Source: JASFTV01 sp050050615 | GTDB lineage: Bacteria; Desulfobacterota; DSM-4660; Desulfatiglandales; HGW-15 | DNA length: 14,243 bases | Reading direction: 5' to 3' | Assembly: GCA_050050615.1 (NCBI GenBank) | Contig: JASFTV010000056.1 | Span: forward strand, 1 to 14,243 | Shown: piece after piece, positions 1 to 6,907 of the stretch | Position numbering within the stretch: the first letter of the stretch is position 1 | Layout of the letters: each line of letters starts with the position of its first letter | The notes under the pieces: generated by a model | What the model saw: only the letters and a program-made list of their open reading frames with translations | What the model was told of the DNA's origin: nothing | Database searches by the model: none | Program-made: the position numbers and the translations under genes

Positions 1-774
1 CACATCAAGGCCCTTGAGGAGCAAATCATAAAATCTGCCCTCGATGGCCCCCACAGCCATAAATTTTCCATCCGCTGTTTCGTAGACCTGATAGTAGGGC
101 GCTCCGGTGTCCAGAGCGTTTGTTCCGATATTGAGGGTCATAAGATGGTTGGCCAGCAGGGCGTAAAACAGGACCGACAAATTGGACGCACCGTCCACCA
201 TTGCGGCGTCTACCACCTGGCCCTTTCCCGATCGGGTTCTTCCAATCAAAGCAAGTAAGATGCCCATGGCGCAAAGCATGCCGCCGCCTGCGAAATCACC
301 CAGAATGTTACACGGCGGAAGAGGCTTCTCCCCCACTCTTCGAAACAGAGAGAGCGACCCCGAAAGACCGATGTAATTGATATCGTGTCCAGCCATGTTC
401 GCGTACGCTCCTTTTTGACCCCAGCCTGTCAGGCGAGCATAGATCAGTTTAGGATTCAACGACAAAGCCTCATCCGGCCCAAGCCCAAGGTTTTCCATAA
501 CCCCTGGCCTATAGGGCTCCAGCAGGACATCTGAAACCCGGATCATTTTCCGTACGATTGAGACACCCTCTTCGGTCTTCAGGTTGATCCTGATGGATCT
601 CTTTCCTCTGTCAAAAGGATTTTTGGCCATGATATTGGGTATCTCCGGGGCCCCTTTTGACAAGCGGTCTACAATGACCACATCCGCTCCAAAATCAGCC
701 AATATCATGCCACAATAAGGTGATGGGGCCAGACCCGCCATCTCGATCACTTTGATTTCATCTAAGGGTCGCAT
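1..774 (-). CDS. CaiB/BaiF family protein, probable alpha-methylacyl-CoA racemase (C-terminus beyond window)
   Basis: The first 258 codons are present and open to the left edge; family members are about 360 residues, so roughly the last third is missing. The N-terminus (MRPLDEIKVIEMAGLAPSP) is the usual nucleotide-binding-like start of family III CoA-transferases and racemases. Residues H130 (in MAGHDINY), D160 (in NILGDFAGG) and E245 (in VGAIEGRFYD) each fall four positions after His126, Asp156 and Glu241 of the mycobacterial methylacyl-CoA racemase MCR, which favours epimerisation of 2-methylacyl-CoA thioesters over CoA transfer. ATG at 774 was chosen because AAAGGAAA lies just upstream; an in-frame ATG at 795 would add seven residues (MNWERKN) but has a poor ribosome site. 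The likely role is branched-chain acyl-CoA degradation in the cytoplasm. A specialised CoA-transferase remains possible because the C-terminal half is unseen. Confidence 0.88.
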   Translation of the reverse strand, partial: MRPLDEIKVIEMAGLAPSPYCGMILADFGADVVIVDRLSKGAPEIPNIMAKNPFDRGKRSIRINLKTEEGVSIVRKMIRVSDVLLEPYRPGVMENLGLGPDEALSLNPKLIYARLTGWGQKGAYANMAGHDINYIGLSGSLSLFRRVGEKPLPPCNILGDFAGGGMLCAMGILLALIGRTRSGKGQVVDAAMVDGASNLSVLFYALLANHLMTLNIGTNALDTGAPYYQVYETADGKFMAVGAIEGRFYDLLLKGLDV

Positions 775-869
775 GTTTTTCCTTTCCCAGTTCATAGTGT
801 TACCTAGCGGCCATTGAGAGATATTTTGCATCCGCCTATAAGTGTGCGAAATGGCAAATGACTAAATGC

Positions 870-960
870 ACTTCTTTTATTCGGGGCCACTGGCAAGTTT
901 GCAATTCAGTCCTCTTGAGATAGTTTTGTGCTCAAGCAGGGAGTATATTACTTCTTTTAT
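870..960. repeat. 11-bp exact direct repeat in the racemase leader/promoter region
   Basis: ACTTCTTTTAT occurs at 870-880 and again at 950-960, exactly 80 bp apart. The second copy lies inside the spacer of the proposed racemase promoter. It could be a pair of protein-binding sites or chance in AT-rich DNA. Confidence 0.35.
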
Positions 961-970
961 CAATTGTGAA
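942..970 (-). promoter_or_regulatory. sigma70-type promoter candidate for the racemase gene
   Basis: Read on the minus strand, TTCACA (970-965) and TATACT (947-942) are separated by 17 nt. Each hexamer has five of six consensus bases. It would start transcription near 935 and leave a leader of about 160 nt before the ATG at 774. Assigned by pattern only. Confidence 0.5.
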
Positions 971-1137
971 GAGTGAGGTGATGCCGCCACGTCCTCATTG
1001 AAGACAGGGTTTTGGGCTATGAGTCATAAATCACCGTGATGATAAAATTACTGCTAGGCCACTCAGACAGAGCGCCTATGCCCCATCATAAAACCTTAAG
1101 CTTGATCTTGGCATCTCGATGTGCCAGATTGTTATCC

Positions 1138-1166
1138 TTGACACGGTACCCCCTTTCCCATAAACT
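1138..1166 (+). promoter_or_regulatory. sigma70-type promoter for the GNAT gene
   Basis: TTGACA at 1138-1143 is a perfect -35 hexamer. TAAACT at 1161-1166 follows after exactly 17 nt and matches four of six -10 positions, including the important TA..A.T. bases. Transcription would start near 1173, giving a leader of about 100 nt. Confidence 0.6.
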
Positions 1167-1272
1167 CTGTCCACGATTTACCCTAGGGTTGGTGATTTGT
1201 TACCAGTAGTCTAGCTTGTTTCGTTCATGAAGACATAAAACACTTATGTGGTGAAACAAGAAGGGTTTATCT

Positions 1273-1767
1273 TTGGACCCCATAACCGTTGGACGCCTTA
1301 CGATAAAAGACAAAACGGGATGTACCTTCGAGATAGGCACATGCAGCGCTGCCGACCTCTCATGCCTTACCGAGATGTACCGCGATTTCTCTCCCAGGCC
1401 AGCCTCCCAGGGTCTTCCCCCTGAGGACGCGGGAAGTTGTAAAGCCTGGATAGAAGAGTTGATCGGTATAGGGGAGAATGTACTTGCCTGGCGGAGTGAG
1501 AAAGTGATCGGCCATGCTGCGCTGATCCCTGATGTCAAAGGAGACTCCGGCGAGTTTGTGGTCTTTGTCCATCAGAACTATCGAAACCTCGGTGTCGGGA
1601 CACAACTGACCCGCTTAATATTGAAAAGGGCTAGGGAACTCGGTTTCAATTCAGTCTGGCTCACTGTGGCGATCACAAATTTCATCGCCATCAAATTGTA
1701 TGTGAAACTCGGCTTTCAATACTGTGACATGGACGCGTGTGAAAGAAAAATGATGATAAAATTGTAA
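1273..1767 (+). CDS. GNAT family N-acetyltransferase
   Basis: A protein of 164 residues, normal for a single GNAT domain that transfers acetyl from acetyl-CoA to an amine. The acetyl-CoA-binding motif A is seen around residues 96-119 (HQNYRNLGVGTQL, with the Q/R-x-x-G-x-G/A type loop), preceded by the beta-strand EFVVFVH. NFIAIKLYVKLGFQ near the C-terminus is the usual motif B helix and GF turn. The start is a TTG at 1273: an in-frame TGA at 1252 blocks longer forms, and AAGGG at 1261-1265 sits 7 nt upstream. The gene stands alone between two minus-strand genes and has its own promoter. The substrate cannot be told from sequence; small-molecule detoxification or protein N-acetylation are both possible. 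Confidence 0.88.
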   Translation: MDPITVGRLTIKDKTGCTFEIGTCSAADLSCLTEMYRDFSPRPASQGLPPEDAGSCKAWIEELIGIGENVLAWRSEKVIGHAALIPDVKGDSGEFVVFVHQNYRNLGVGTQLTRLILKRARELGFNSVWLTVAITNFIAIKLYVKLGFQYCDMDACERKMMIKL

Positions 1768-1945
1768 GGCACGGTAGCTCCATCTCATTCAAAGGACATT
1801 GGAAAGCCGAAAATCCAACCGAACGGGTCCCACGTGGTGTTGCATTCGGTGTCCACCCACCTGTGGTTTCGCCGCGGCTGAATTCTCAATACAGAGGTAC
1901 GGCCTAAGCGTACCAGGCAACAGGGCGCGGGAGCTTTTGGAAAAA
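1768..1945. other. convergent intergenic region with several palindromes
   Basis: It separates the 3' ends of the GNAT and cobA-hemD genes. It contains ACCGAA (1818-1823) with TTCGGT (1845-1850) enclosing the palindrome CCACGTGG (1830-1837), the palindrome GCCGCGGC (1871-1878), and a 6-bp stem hairpin GGTACG/CGTACC at 1896-1914 with a 7-nt loop. None is followed by a T-run, so these are not convincing intrinsic terminators, although they could protect mRNA ends. Confidence 0.4.
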
Positions 1946-3508
1946 CTAAGGCGGGTTGGATGAAACGTTCTGAGATGAAAAATACGCAACAATCGCATTG
2001 GTAAGGGCTTCGATGGTGTATTCCGAGGGGATCAGGTTGACTTCTAAGCCATGCTTTTCCGCTGTCTGAGCTGTTACAGGGCCTATGCAGGCCACCACCA
2101 CCTTTTCCATCCACCTAAGCAACAGATCTCTCTCCGATTCAAGCATTTCCAGAAAGTTATTCACCGTGGACGAACTGGTAAAGGTCACCATGTGGATATC
2201 CCCTTTTTCCAACATTTCTTTGACCTTGCCCCTGTCAGCCTCAGGCTTCACCGTGCGGTAAGTCTCAACCACATCCACCCTGGCAGACATCTTCTCCAGC
2301 TCTCGAGGCAGGACTTCCCTTGCTTGGGCTGCTCTGGGTAACAAAATCTTGCATCCCCCTTTAGGTGCCATCTTCTCGAAGGATGCCACTACAGCCTCCG
2401 CACGGTACTCATCTGGAACCAGATCCGGCCTGATCCCTTTCTCCTGAATGCTCTGGGCTGTTTTGGGGCCTATGGCTCCGATCTTGATCCCCTTCAGATC
2501 ACGCACATCCTTTCTATGGCTTTCCAGTCTCTGGAAAAAGTACTTAACCCCGTTCACGCTTGTAAACAGCAACCAATGGTAGCTATCAAGCGAATGAATT
2601 GCCTCATCGAGCGCTTTCCAGTTGGCAGGGGGAATAACCTCGATGGTCGGAAATTCTATACATTCAGCTCCCAGTTCAGATAAACGGGCTAGAAAGTCGC
2701 TCGCCTGCTCCCGTGCTCTTGTAACCACGATCCGCCTGCCGAATAAAGGCCTCTTTTCAAACCAGTTAAGCGCATCTCTTAGCTTTACAATGTCTCCCAC
2801 AACAATGATCGCCGGCGGTTTCAGCTCTTCTCTCTGAACCCTCTCTGCAATATCCTCAAGAGAACCCACAATCGTCTTTTGTTCCGGAAACGTTCCCCTA
2901 CGAATGACAGCCACAGGCGTCTGGGAAGAACGGCCATGTTCTATGAGACTCTTCGCAATATTTGGCAGGTTACCCACTCCCATAAGAAAAACCAGTGTTC
3001 CCACCCCTGACGCGAGCTTGTCCCAGGCAATGTCTGATTTTTCCTTGGCGGGATCTTCATGTCCGGTGATAAAGGCCACGGTGGAGGTATAGTCGCGATG
3101 GGTTAAAGGAATACCAGCGTAGGCGGGTACCGCGATGGCAGAAGTGATCCCGGGCACCACTTCAAAGGGAATCTCCGCCCTGACAAGTTCCTGGGCCTCT
3201 TCCCCTCCTCGGCCGAATATGAACGGATCCCCTCCCTTGAGCCTGACCACGTTCAGACCCTCGCTGGCCCTGTCCACGATTAACTTGTTTATGTCGGTCT
3301 GGCTCATGGTATGATGGCCACTCTGTTTGCCTACATAAATCAATTCTGCCTTCCCATCCGCAAACTCAAGAAAGGTTCGGTTTGACAAGTGGTCGTACAC
3401 GACCACATCTGCCTTTTGGATATACTCTCTTGCCCTCAGCGTTAGAAGACCAGGGTCACCGGGCCCTGCCCCCACCAAATACACCTTGCCACGTTTCTCT
3501 TTCGTCAT
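1946..3508 (-). CDS. cobA-hemD: bifunctional uroporphyrinogen-III C-methyltransferase / uroporphyrinogen-III synthase
   Basis: A 520-residue fusion of two enzymes that act in sequence. Residues about 6-245 are the SAM-dependent methyltransferase (SUMT): VYLVGAGPGDPG (9-20), VRLKGGDPFIFGRGGEE (88-104), VVPGITSA (117-124) and the C-terminal GTFPEQKTIVGSL. It methylates uroporphyrinogen III at C2 and C7 to precorrin-2. Residues about 255-510 are the HemD synthase, starting at GRRIVVTRAREQ and including LLFTSVNGV, IGAIGPKTA and CIGPVTAQTA, the alternating two-domain pattern that closes hydroxymethylbilane with ring D inversion. It starts 40 bp after hemC, with AAGG 9 nt before the ATG. The fusion is common in sulfate-reducing and clostridial bacteria, where precorrin-2 feeds siroheme, cobalamin and siroheme-derived heme. 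No oxidase/ferrochelatase (CysG-type) domain is present. Confidence 0.96.
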   Translation of the reverse strand: MTKEKRGKVYLVGAGPGDPGLLTLRAREYIQKADVVVYDHLSNRTFLEFADGKAELIYVGKQSGHHTMSQTDINKLIVDRASEGLNVVRLKGGDPFIFGRGGEEAQELVRAEIPFEVVPGITSAIAVPAYAGIPLTHRDYTSTVAFITGHEDPAKEKSDIAWDKLASGVGTLVFLMGVGNLPNIAKSLIEHGRSSQTPVAVIRRGTFPEQKTIVGSLEDIAERVQREELKPPAIIVVGDIVKLRDALNWFEKRPLFGRRIVVTRAREQASDFLARLSELGAECIEFPTIEVIPPANWKALDEAIHSLDSYHWLLFTSVNGVKYFFQRLESHRKDVRDLKGIKIGAIGPKTAQSIQEKGIRPDLVPDEYRAEAVVASFEKMAPKGGCKILLPRAAQAREVLPRELEKMSARVDVVETYRTVKPEADRGKVKEMLEKGDIHMVTFTSSSTVNNFLEMLESERDLLLRWMEKVVVACIGPVTAQTAEKHGLEVNLIPSEYTIEALTNAIVAYFSSQNVSSNPP

Positions 3509-3548
3509 TCAGTATTACCTTGAAGGAATTGCCCGGGCGCCTCTCCCA

Positions 3549-4472
3549 TCATGTCTTCCCGTAAATCCGGGCGAGTATTTCATCCGCACCGGAAGCGAGA
3601 AGCCTTCTGGCAAGAGTGACACCCAGTTCTTCCGGATTCTCCCTTGGGCCGCTTATTTCATCCTTGATCAGCACGCTGCCGTCCAGCTCAGCCACCATGC
3701 CGGTGAGTGTAAGGCCATCTCCACCCAATCGACCGTGGGCGGCTATGGGAACCTGGCAACCTCCCTCCAACTCCTTTAAGAATGCCCTTTCCGCCCTGAC
3801 GGTCATTTCCGTCTCGTCGTGGTTCAGGAAATGCAAGCGACTGTGAACGACATCATCATCTTGTCTCATTTCCAAGCCGAGTACACCCTGGCCAATGGCA
3901 GGCAGAAACCTTCCAGGCGCAAGAGCATGGCGGATTCTTTCTGAAAGCCCGAGCCGCTTTAGGCCTGCAGACGCCAGGATGATTGCATCCAAATCACCCG
4001 AATCCAGTTTCCTGAGTCGTGTCTCCACATTTCCCCTCATGGGAACCACACGGAGATCGGGTCTTAGATGATGCAATTGGGCAGAACGCCTCAGGCTGCC
4101 CGTACCTACCGATGCCCCCTGGTGTAAGGCCTCAATGGAATTGTAATTCTTGGATACCAATGCGTCACAGGGGTCTTCTCTTCTTGGAAATACGGAAATC
4201 ATGAGCCCCTCTGGTAATTCAGCCGGCACATCTTTCATGCTGTGGACAGCCACGTCCACTTCTTTCCGCAGCAGAGCATCTTCGATCTCCTTGACAAAAA
4301 GGCCCTTGCCTCCGATATTGCTGAGAGGAGAGTCTAGGATCTTGTCTCCCTTGGTCTTTATCCTTACAAGCGTCACCTGGGCTTCTGGGTATGTCGCCTT
4401 TATCTTACCCTTGACCCACTCGCTCTGAGTAAGCGCGAGCTTGCTTCCTCTTGTCCCAATCCTTAGATGCAT
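3549..4472 (-). CDS. hemC: hydroxymethylbilane synthase (porphobilinogen deaminase)
   Basis: A 307-residue enzyme that joins four porphobilinogen molecules into hydroxymethylbilane in the cytoplasm. The N-terminus LRIGTRGSKLALTQSEWV is the family signature. HSMKDVP (78-84) carries the catalytic Asp81, RRSAQL and RGNVETRLRKLD line the cofactor site, and C239 in LEGGCQVPI is the cysteine that anchors the dipyrromethane cofactor. The length matches the E. coli enzyme closely. ATG at 4472 places the family start motif right at the N-terminus; a GTG at 4529 would add 19 residues but lies inside an inverted repeat and has no good ribosome site. It lies between ispD (176 bp upstream) and cobA-hemD (40 bp downstream), whose product uses its unstable product directly. 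Confidence 0.96.
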   Translation of the reverse strand: MHLRIGTRGSKLALTQSEWVKGKIKATYPEAQVTLVRIKTKGDKILDSPLSNIGGKGLFVKEIEDALLRKEVDVAVHSMKDVPAELPEGLMISVFPRREDPCDALVSKNYNSIEALHQGASVGTGSLRRSAQLHHLRPDLRVVPMRGNVETRLRKLDSGDLDAIILASAGLKRLGLSERIRHALAPGRFLPAIGQGVLGLEMRQDDDVVHSRLHFLNHDETEMTVRAERAFLKELEGGCQVPIAAHGRLGGDGLTLTGMVAELDGSVLIKDEISGPRENPEELGVTLARRLLASGADEILARIYGKT

Positions 4473-4519
4473 ATCTTCATCAGGTGACTGAAGTAAGCCA
4501 AATTGCCTAAAGTGAATCT

Positions 4520-4563
4520 CCCCGCCCACAGGATATCGTCATATGGCACAATTATGGGCGGGG
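4520..4563 (-). promoter_or_regulatory. 9-bp perfect inverted repeat in the hemC leader
   Basis: CCCCGCCCA at 4520-4528 pairs perfectly with TGGGCGGGG at 4555-4563 across a 26-nt loop. Inside the loop, ATAT-GACG-ATAT (minus strand) can form a smaller stem. The downstream arm ends 47 nt before the hemC ATG. No U-tract follows, so an intrinsic terminator is unlikely; an RNA control hairpin or a two-site operator fits better. Confidence 0.45.
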
Positions 4564-4648
4564 CATCTTGTAAATACAGGCATCTACCTCGCTTAGAAGC
4601 GTGTTTTCGATTTATTTTGGACAGCAGTGACTTTCTTTTAAACTTTTA

Positions 4649-5380
4649 TCACCTTAGTTCACTTTTTCCCCTATTCAACAAAAACCGCGCCAGCTCGAAG
4701 TCATGGGCCGTGGTCACCTTGATGTTATCTTCCGAACCTTCTATGACCTCTATCGGGATCCCCATTTTTTCCAAGAGCAAGGCATCATCGGTCACTTCTT
4801 CCCAGCCCCCCTCCACGGCCTTATGGTGGGCTGTGATGATATCCTCATAGCGGAAGGCTTGTGGTGTCTGTACCTGCCAGACCCGTCTTCGGTCGTAGGT
4901 CTTTACAACCCTGTTATCCTCTCCGACCTCCTTGACTGTCTCTTTGGCAGGCATGGCTGTGATGACAGCTCGGAATTCCCTTGCAGCATCCGCGACACGA
5001 CTGATCAGATCCGTTTGAACGAGCGGCCTCACGCCATCATGGATAATGACCAAGTTGTAATCTCCCTTCGTCGCCTCCAAACCGAGCCTTACGGAGTCCT
5101 GCCGCCTCTTTCCTCCCACGACAATCTTTTCCACCTTGCTCAGGTTGTATCCTACAACGATCTCCTCCTTGCAATAGTCCACATCCCCTGAAGGAACGAC
5201 CGCGATAATGCTATCGATTGCAGGGCAAACTTGGAATTTTTCCAGCGTCACCGCTAAAAGAGGTCTACCGTCGAAATCTAAGAATTGTTTGGCCGGTGCA
5301 CCTCCCATGCGAACGCCTATACCAGCGGCGGGGATAATCGCCACTGTCTTGAGGACTTTACTGTTGGGGTTTTGCTGCAT
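4649..5380 (-). CDS. ispD: 2-C-methyl-D-erythritol 4-phosphate cytidylyltransferase
   Basis: A 243-residue enzyme of the MEP isoprenoid pathway that couples CTP and methylerythritol phosphate to CDP-methylerythritol. Visible motifs are PAAGIGVRMG (17-26) with Lys31 after it for CTP binding, VVGGKRRQDSVRLGL (87-101), HDGVRPL (114-120), the KETVKEV strand, WQVQTPQAFRY (168-177), VTDDA (196-200) and the C-terminal EGSEDNIKVTT. ATG at 5380 is preferred because GAAGAG lies 5 nt upstream (5391-5386). The GTG at 5386 overlaps that site and would only add two residues. ispF, which often follows ispD, is absent here; hemC follows instead. A terminator upstream suggests the gene begins a new transcript. 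Confidence 0.95.
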   Translation of the reverse strand: MQQNPNSKVLKTVAIIPAAGIGVRMGGAPAKQFLDFDGRPLLAVTLEKFQVCPAIDSIIAVVPSGDVDYCKEEIVVGYNLSKVEKIVVGGKRRQDSVRLGLEATKGDYNLVIIHDGVRPLVQTDLISRVADAAREFRAVITAMPAKETVKEVGEDNRVVKTYDRRRVWQVQTPQAFRYEDIITAHHKAVEGGWEEVTDDALLLEKMGIPIEVIEGSEDNIKVTTAHDFELARFLLNRGKSELR

Positions 5381-5395
5381 GTCCACTCTTCAATA

Positions 5396-5412
5396 AAATC
5401 GTTACACGATTT
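5396..5412 (-). promoter_or_regulatory. 17-bp dyad just upstream of ispD
   Basis: AAATCGT at 5396-5402 and ACGATTT at 5406-5412 are perfect inverted copies around a 3-bp centre. The element ends only 4 nt before the ispD ribosome site, so it could be a repressor operator or a small hairpin that limits ribosome access. It is AT-rich and has no known match that I can name. Confidence 0.4.
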
Positions 5413-5479
5413 AATCTAGCGCGACGTTATCGCTACCGTAGTTTTGACCTACCACTGACAATGGACACCAGACGGCACT

Positions 5480-5523
5480 AAAAGAAAAGCAGGCCCAGGG
5501 CAGCCCATCCCGTGAGCCTGCTT
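5480..5523 (-). terminator. rho-independent terminator after the Rho-N-like gene
   Basis: Read on the minus strand, AAGCAGGC (5523-5516) pairs with GCCTGCTT (5494-5487). The loop of 21 nt can pair further. The right arm runs into TTCTTTTA, a T-rich tail. It lies 17 nt beyond the stop of the 130-residue lysine-rich protein and ahead of ispD, closing the upstream transcription unit. Confidence 0.75.
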
Positions 5524-5540
5524 GATAATTGCTCTTTTTC

Positions 5541-5933
5541 TCAGGCCTGGGCAACCCTCTTGGTCCGCTTCTTCAAGCGGTTTATGCGGCGGCGAAGGAT
5601 ATCCACCTTTTTCTTGTCTTTTTCCACCCTTGCCGCCTCTTTCTCCTTCTTGAGCTCAAGGACCTTCAGCTTTAGTTCCCTGACGCTGGCTTTCTCCTTG
5701 ACGGCGCTCTTTTTCTTCTTTTTTACCGGCTCCTCATCCTCGATCCTTCTTGCCTCTTTTACCACCCTCAGAAGCTCTTCCTTTTTCATGGCGTGGACGC
5801 CGGTCACACCCCCGATCCCTCGGGCTATCTCTCTCAGTTCCGTGGCCGTCATCTTGTCTATGGGTTTTTCCGCTTCCTTTTTTTCCTCTTTCTTCTTTTT
5901 TCCCTTCTTTTCTTCCTTTATCTCATCTGCCAT
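5541..5933 (-). CDS. small lysine-rich protein with Rho N-terminal (SAP-like) domain
   Basis: A 130-residue very basic protein. Residues 1-25 are an acidic/lysine-rich tail. Residues about 28-64 (MTATELREIARGIGG, then MKKEELLRVVKEARRI) have the two-helix pattern of the Rho termination factor N-terminal domain, a nucleic-acid-binding fold related to SAP. Residues 70-127 are a lysine/glutamate-rich charged helix, probably coiled coil, ending in an arginine-rich segment RRRINRLKKRTKR. There is no ATPase domain, so it is not Rho itself. AGGAGA lies 7 nt before the ATG, and a terminator follows directly. It is probably a cytoplasmic DNA- or RNA-binding protein; the biological role is unknown. Alternatives are a nucleoid-associated or ribosome-associated protein. 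Confidence 0.8.
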   Translation of the reverse strand: MADEIKEEKKGKKKKEEKKEAEKPIDKMTATELREIARGIGGVTGVHAMKKEELLRVVKEARRIEDEEPVKKKKKSAVKEKASVRELKLKVLELKKEKEAARVEKDKKKVDILRRRINRLKKRTKRVAQA

Positions 5934-6073
5934 GCCACTATCTCCTGCTCAGATAATTGTAACCGTTTAGCTCTATGGCCAATACCATCACCGAGGTGTT
6001 TCATAAGGCTAAAATGTTACAGATAATTTAAGATCTCTGGAATTCTATCCGCTAATCTCAAAATGTTTGACCT

Positions 6074-6811
6074 TTAATCCTTCTTAATAAAGGGTCTGAA
6101 GAGTTCTACCGGTATTGGGAAAAGCGTCGTGGAATTACTCTCTGATGAGATCTCCCTCAAGGTCTGTAGGTATCGCAGCTGAAGGGCCTCAGGGTATTTC
6201 GAAATGATACTGGCCGCGTCTGCCAGGCGGTTCGCAGCCTGAAATTCACCTTCCGCACTGATGACCTTCGCCCGCCTTTCCCTTTCCGCTTCGGCCTGTC
6301 TCGCCATGGCCCGCTGCATCTCCGTGGGCAGGTCAATGTGTTTCACCTCTACAGTGGTCACCTTGATTCCCCAGGGATCCGTGTGGGCGTCTAGGATCGT
6401 CTGTAACTGCGTGTTGATTTTCTCTCGCTCCGCGAGGAGTTCGTCCAGTTCCACCTGGCCGCACACACTTCTCAGGGTTGTCTGGGCAAGCTGTGAGGTG
6501 GCAAAAAGGTAGTTCTCCACTTCGATGGTCGCGCTAGTGGGGTCCATGACCCGGAAGTAAATCACAGCGTTCACTTTTACAGAGACATTATCCCTTGTGA
6601 TGACATCCTGTGGCGGGACGTCCATGGCCACCAGACGGAGGGTTACCTTGACCATCTTATCGATGATCGGGATAAGAATAATCAAGCCGGGCCCTTTGGT
6701 CTTGATCACACGACCCAGTCTGAAGATGACGCCGCGCTCATACTCTCTCAGGATTCTTATGGCCGAAGCCAGAAAGAAGATGATTAAAACCACCGCCAGT
6801 ATCCAAAACAT
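6074..6811 (-). CDS. slipin (stomatin-like SPFH/band 7 membrane protein)
   Basis: A 245-residue protein with one N-terminal hydrophobic helix (about 2-18) that anchors it to the cytoplasmic membrane, followed by the EYERGVIFRLGR start of the SPFH/band 7 domain. Further family features are the DVPPQDVITRDNVSVKVNAVIYFRV strand region (64-88), the TTLRSVCGQVELDELLAERE helix (111-130) and WGIKVTTVEVKHIDLP (147-162). A charged coiled-coil helix (AMARQAEAERERRAKVISAEGE) then leads to a C-terminal alanine-rich oligomerisation segment. AAAGGGGG sits 5 nt before the ATG. It lies 96 bp after nfeD; slipin and long NfeD are a conserved pair in which the NfeD protease can cleave the slipin C-terminal region in archaea. 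The expected role is membrane microdomain organisation. Confidence 0.95.
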   Translation of the reverse strand: MFWILAVVLIIFFLASAIRILREYERGVIFRLGRVIKTKGPGLIILIPIIDKMVKVTLRLVAMDVPPQDVITRDNVSVKVNAVIYFRVMDPTSATIEVENYLFATSQLAQTTLRSVCGQVELDELLAEREKINTQLQTILDAHTDPWGIKVTTVEVKHIDLPTEMQRAMARQAEAERERRAKVISAEGEFQAANRLADAASIISKYPEALQLRYLQTLREISSESNSTTLFPIPVELFRPFIKKD

Positions 6812-6907
6812 GATGTCCCCCTTTCTTGGTTCTAGGAAAAATTATGAAATCCAAGCTATCAATGCCTTGAGTCCTCTGGAGGCAACCGTCCTTCCCTTCA
6901 ACGCCTA

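Larger units (their letters stand above)
775..1272. other. non-coding intergenic region between racemase and GNAT genes
   Basis: Nearly 500 bp without a credible gene. It holds the minus-strand promoter candidate at 942-970, an 11-bp direct repeat at 870/950, a short palindrome ATCACCGTGAT at 1030-1040 and the plus-strand promoter candidate at 1138-1166. No tRNA-like or riboswitch-like structure was recognised. Confidence 0.6.

Noticed and set aside
889..903. TGGCAAGTTTGC as a possible sigma54 promoter
   Set aside because: The GG-to-GC distance is about three bases too short for the -24/-12 spacing.
1200..1605. Two minus-strand frames of 81 and 112 codons overlapping the GNAT gene
   Set aside because: They lie antisense to a clear acetyltransferase and have no family pattern or ribosome site of note.
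4473..4529. Longer hemC starting at GTG 4529
   Set aside because: It adds 19 residues not found in the family, lacks a good ribosome site and begins within the inverted repeat.
4590..4601. Palindrome CGCTTAGAAGCG followed by T-rich DNA as a plus-strand terminator
   Set aside because: The stem is only 4-5 bp and there is no plus-strand gene to terminate.
5512..5970. A 152-codon plus-strand frame rich in Phe and Ser
   Set aside because: It is the antisense shadow of the lysine-rich Rho-N-like gene; AAG/AAA codons read backwards as CTT/TTT/TTC, which keeps the frame open.
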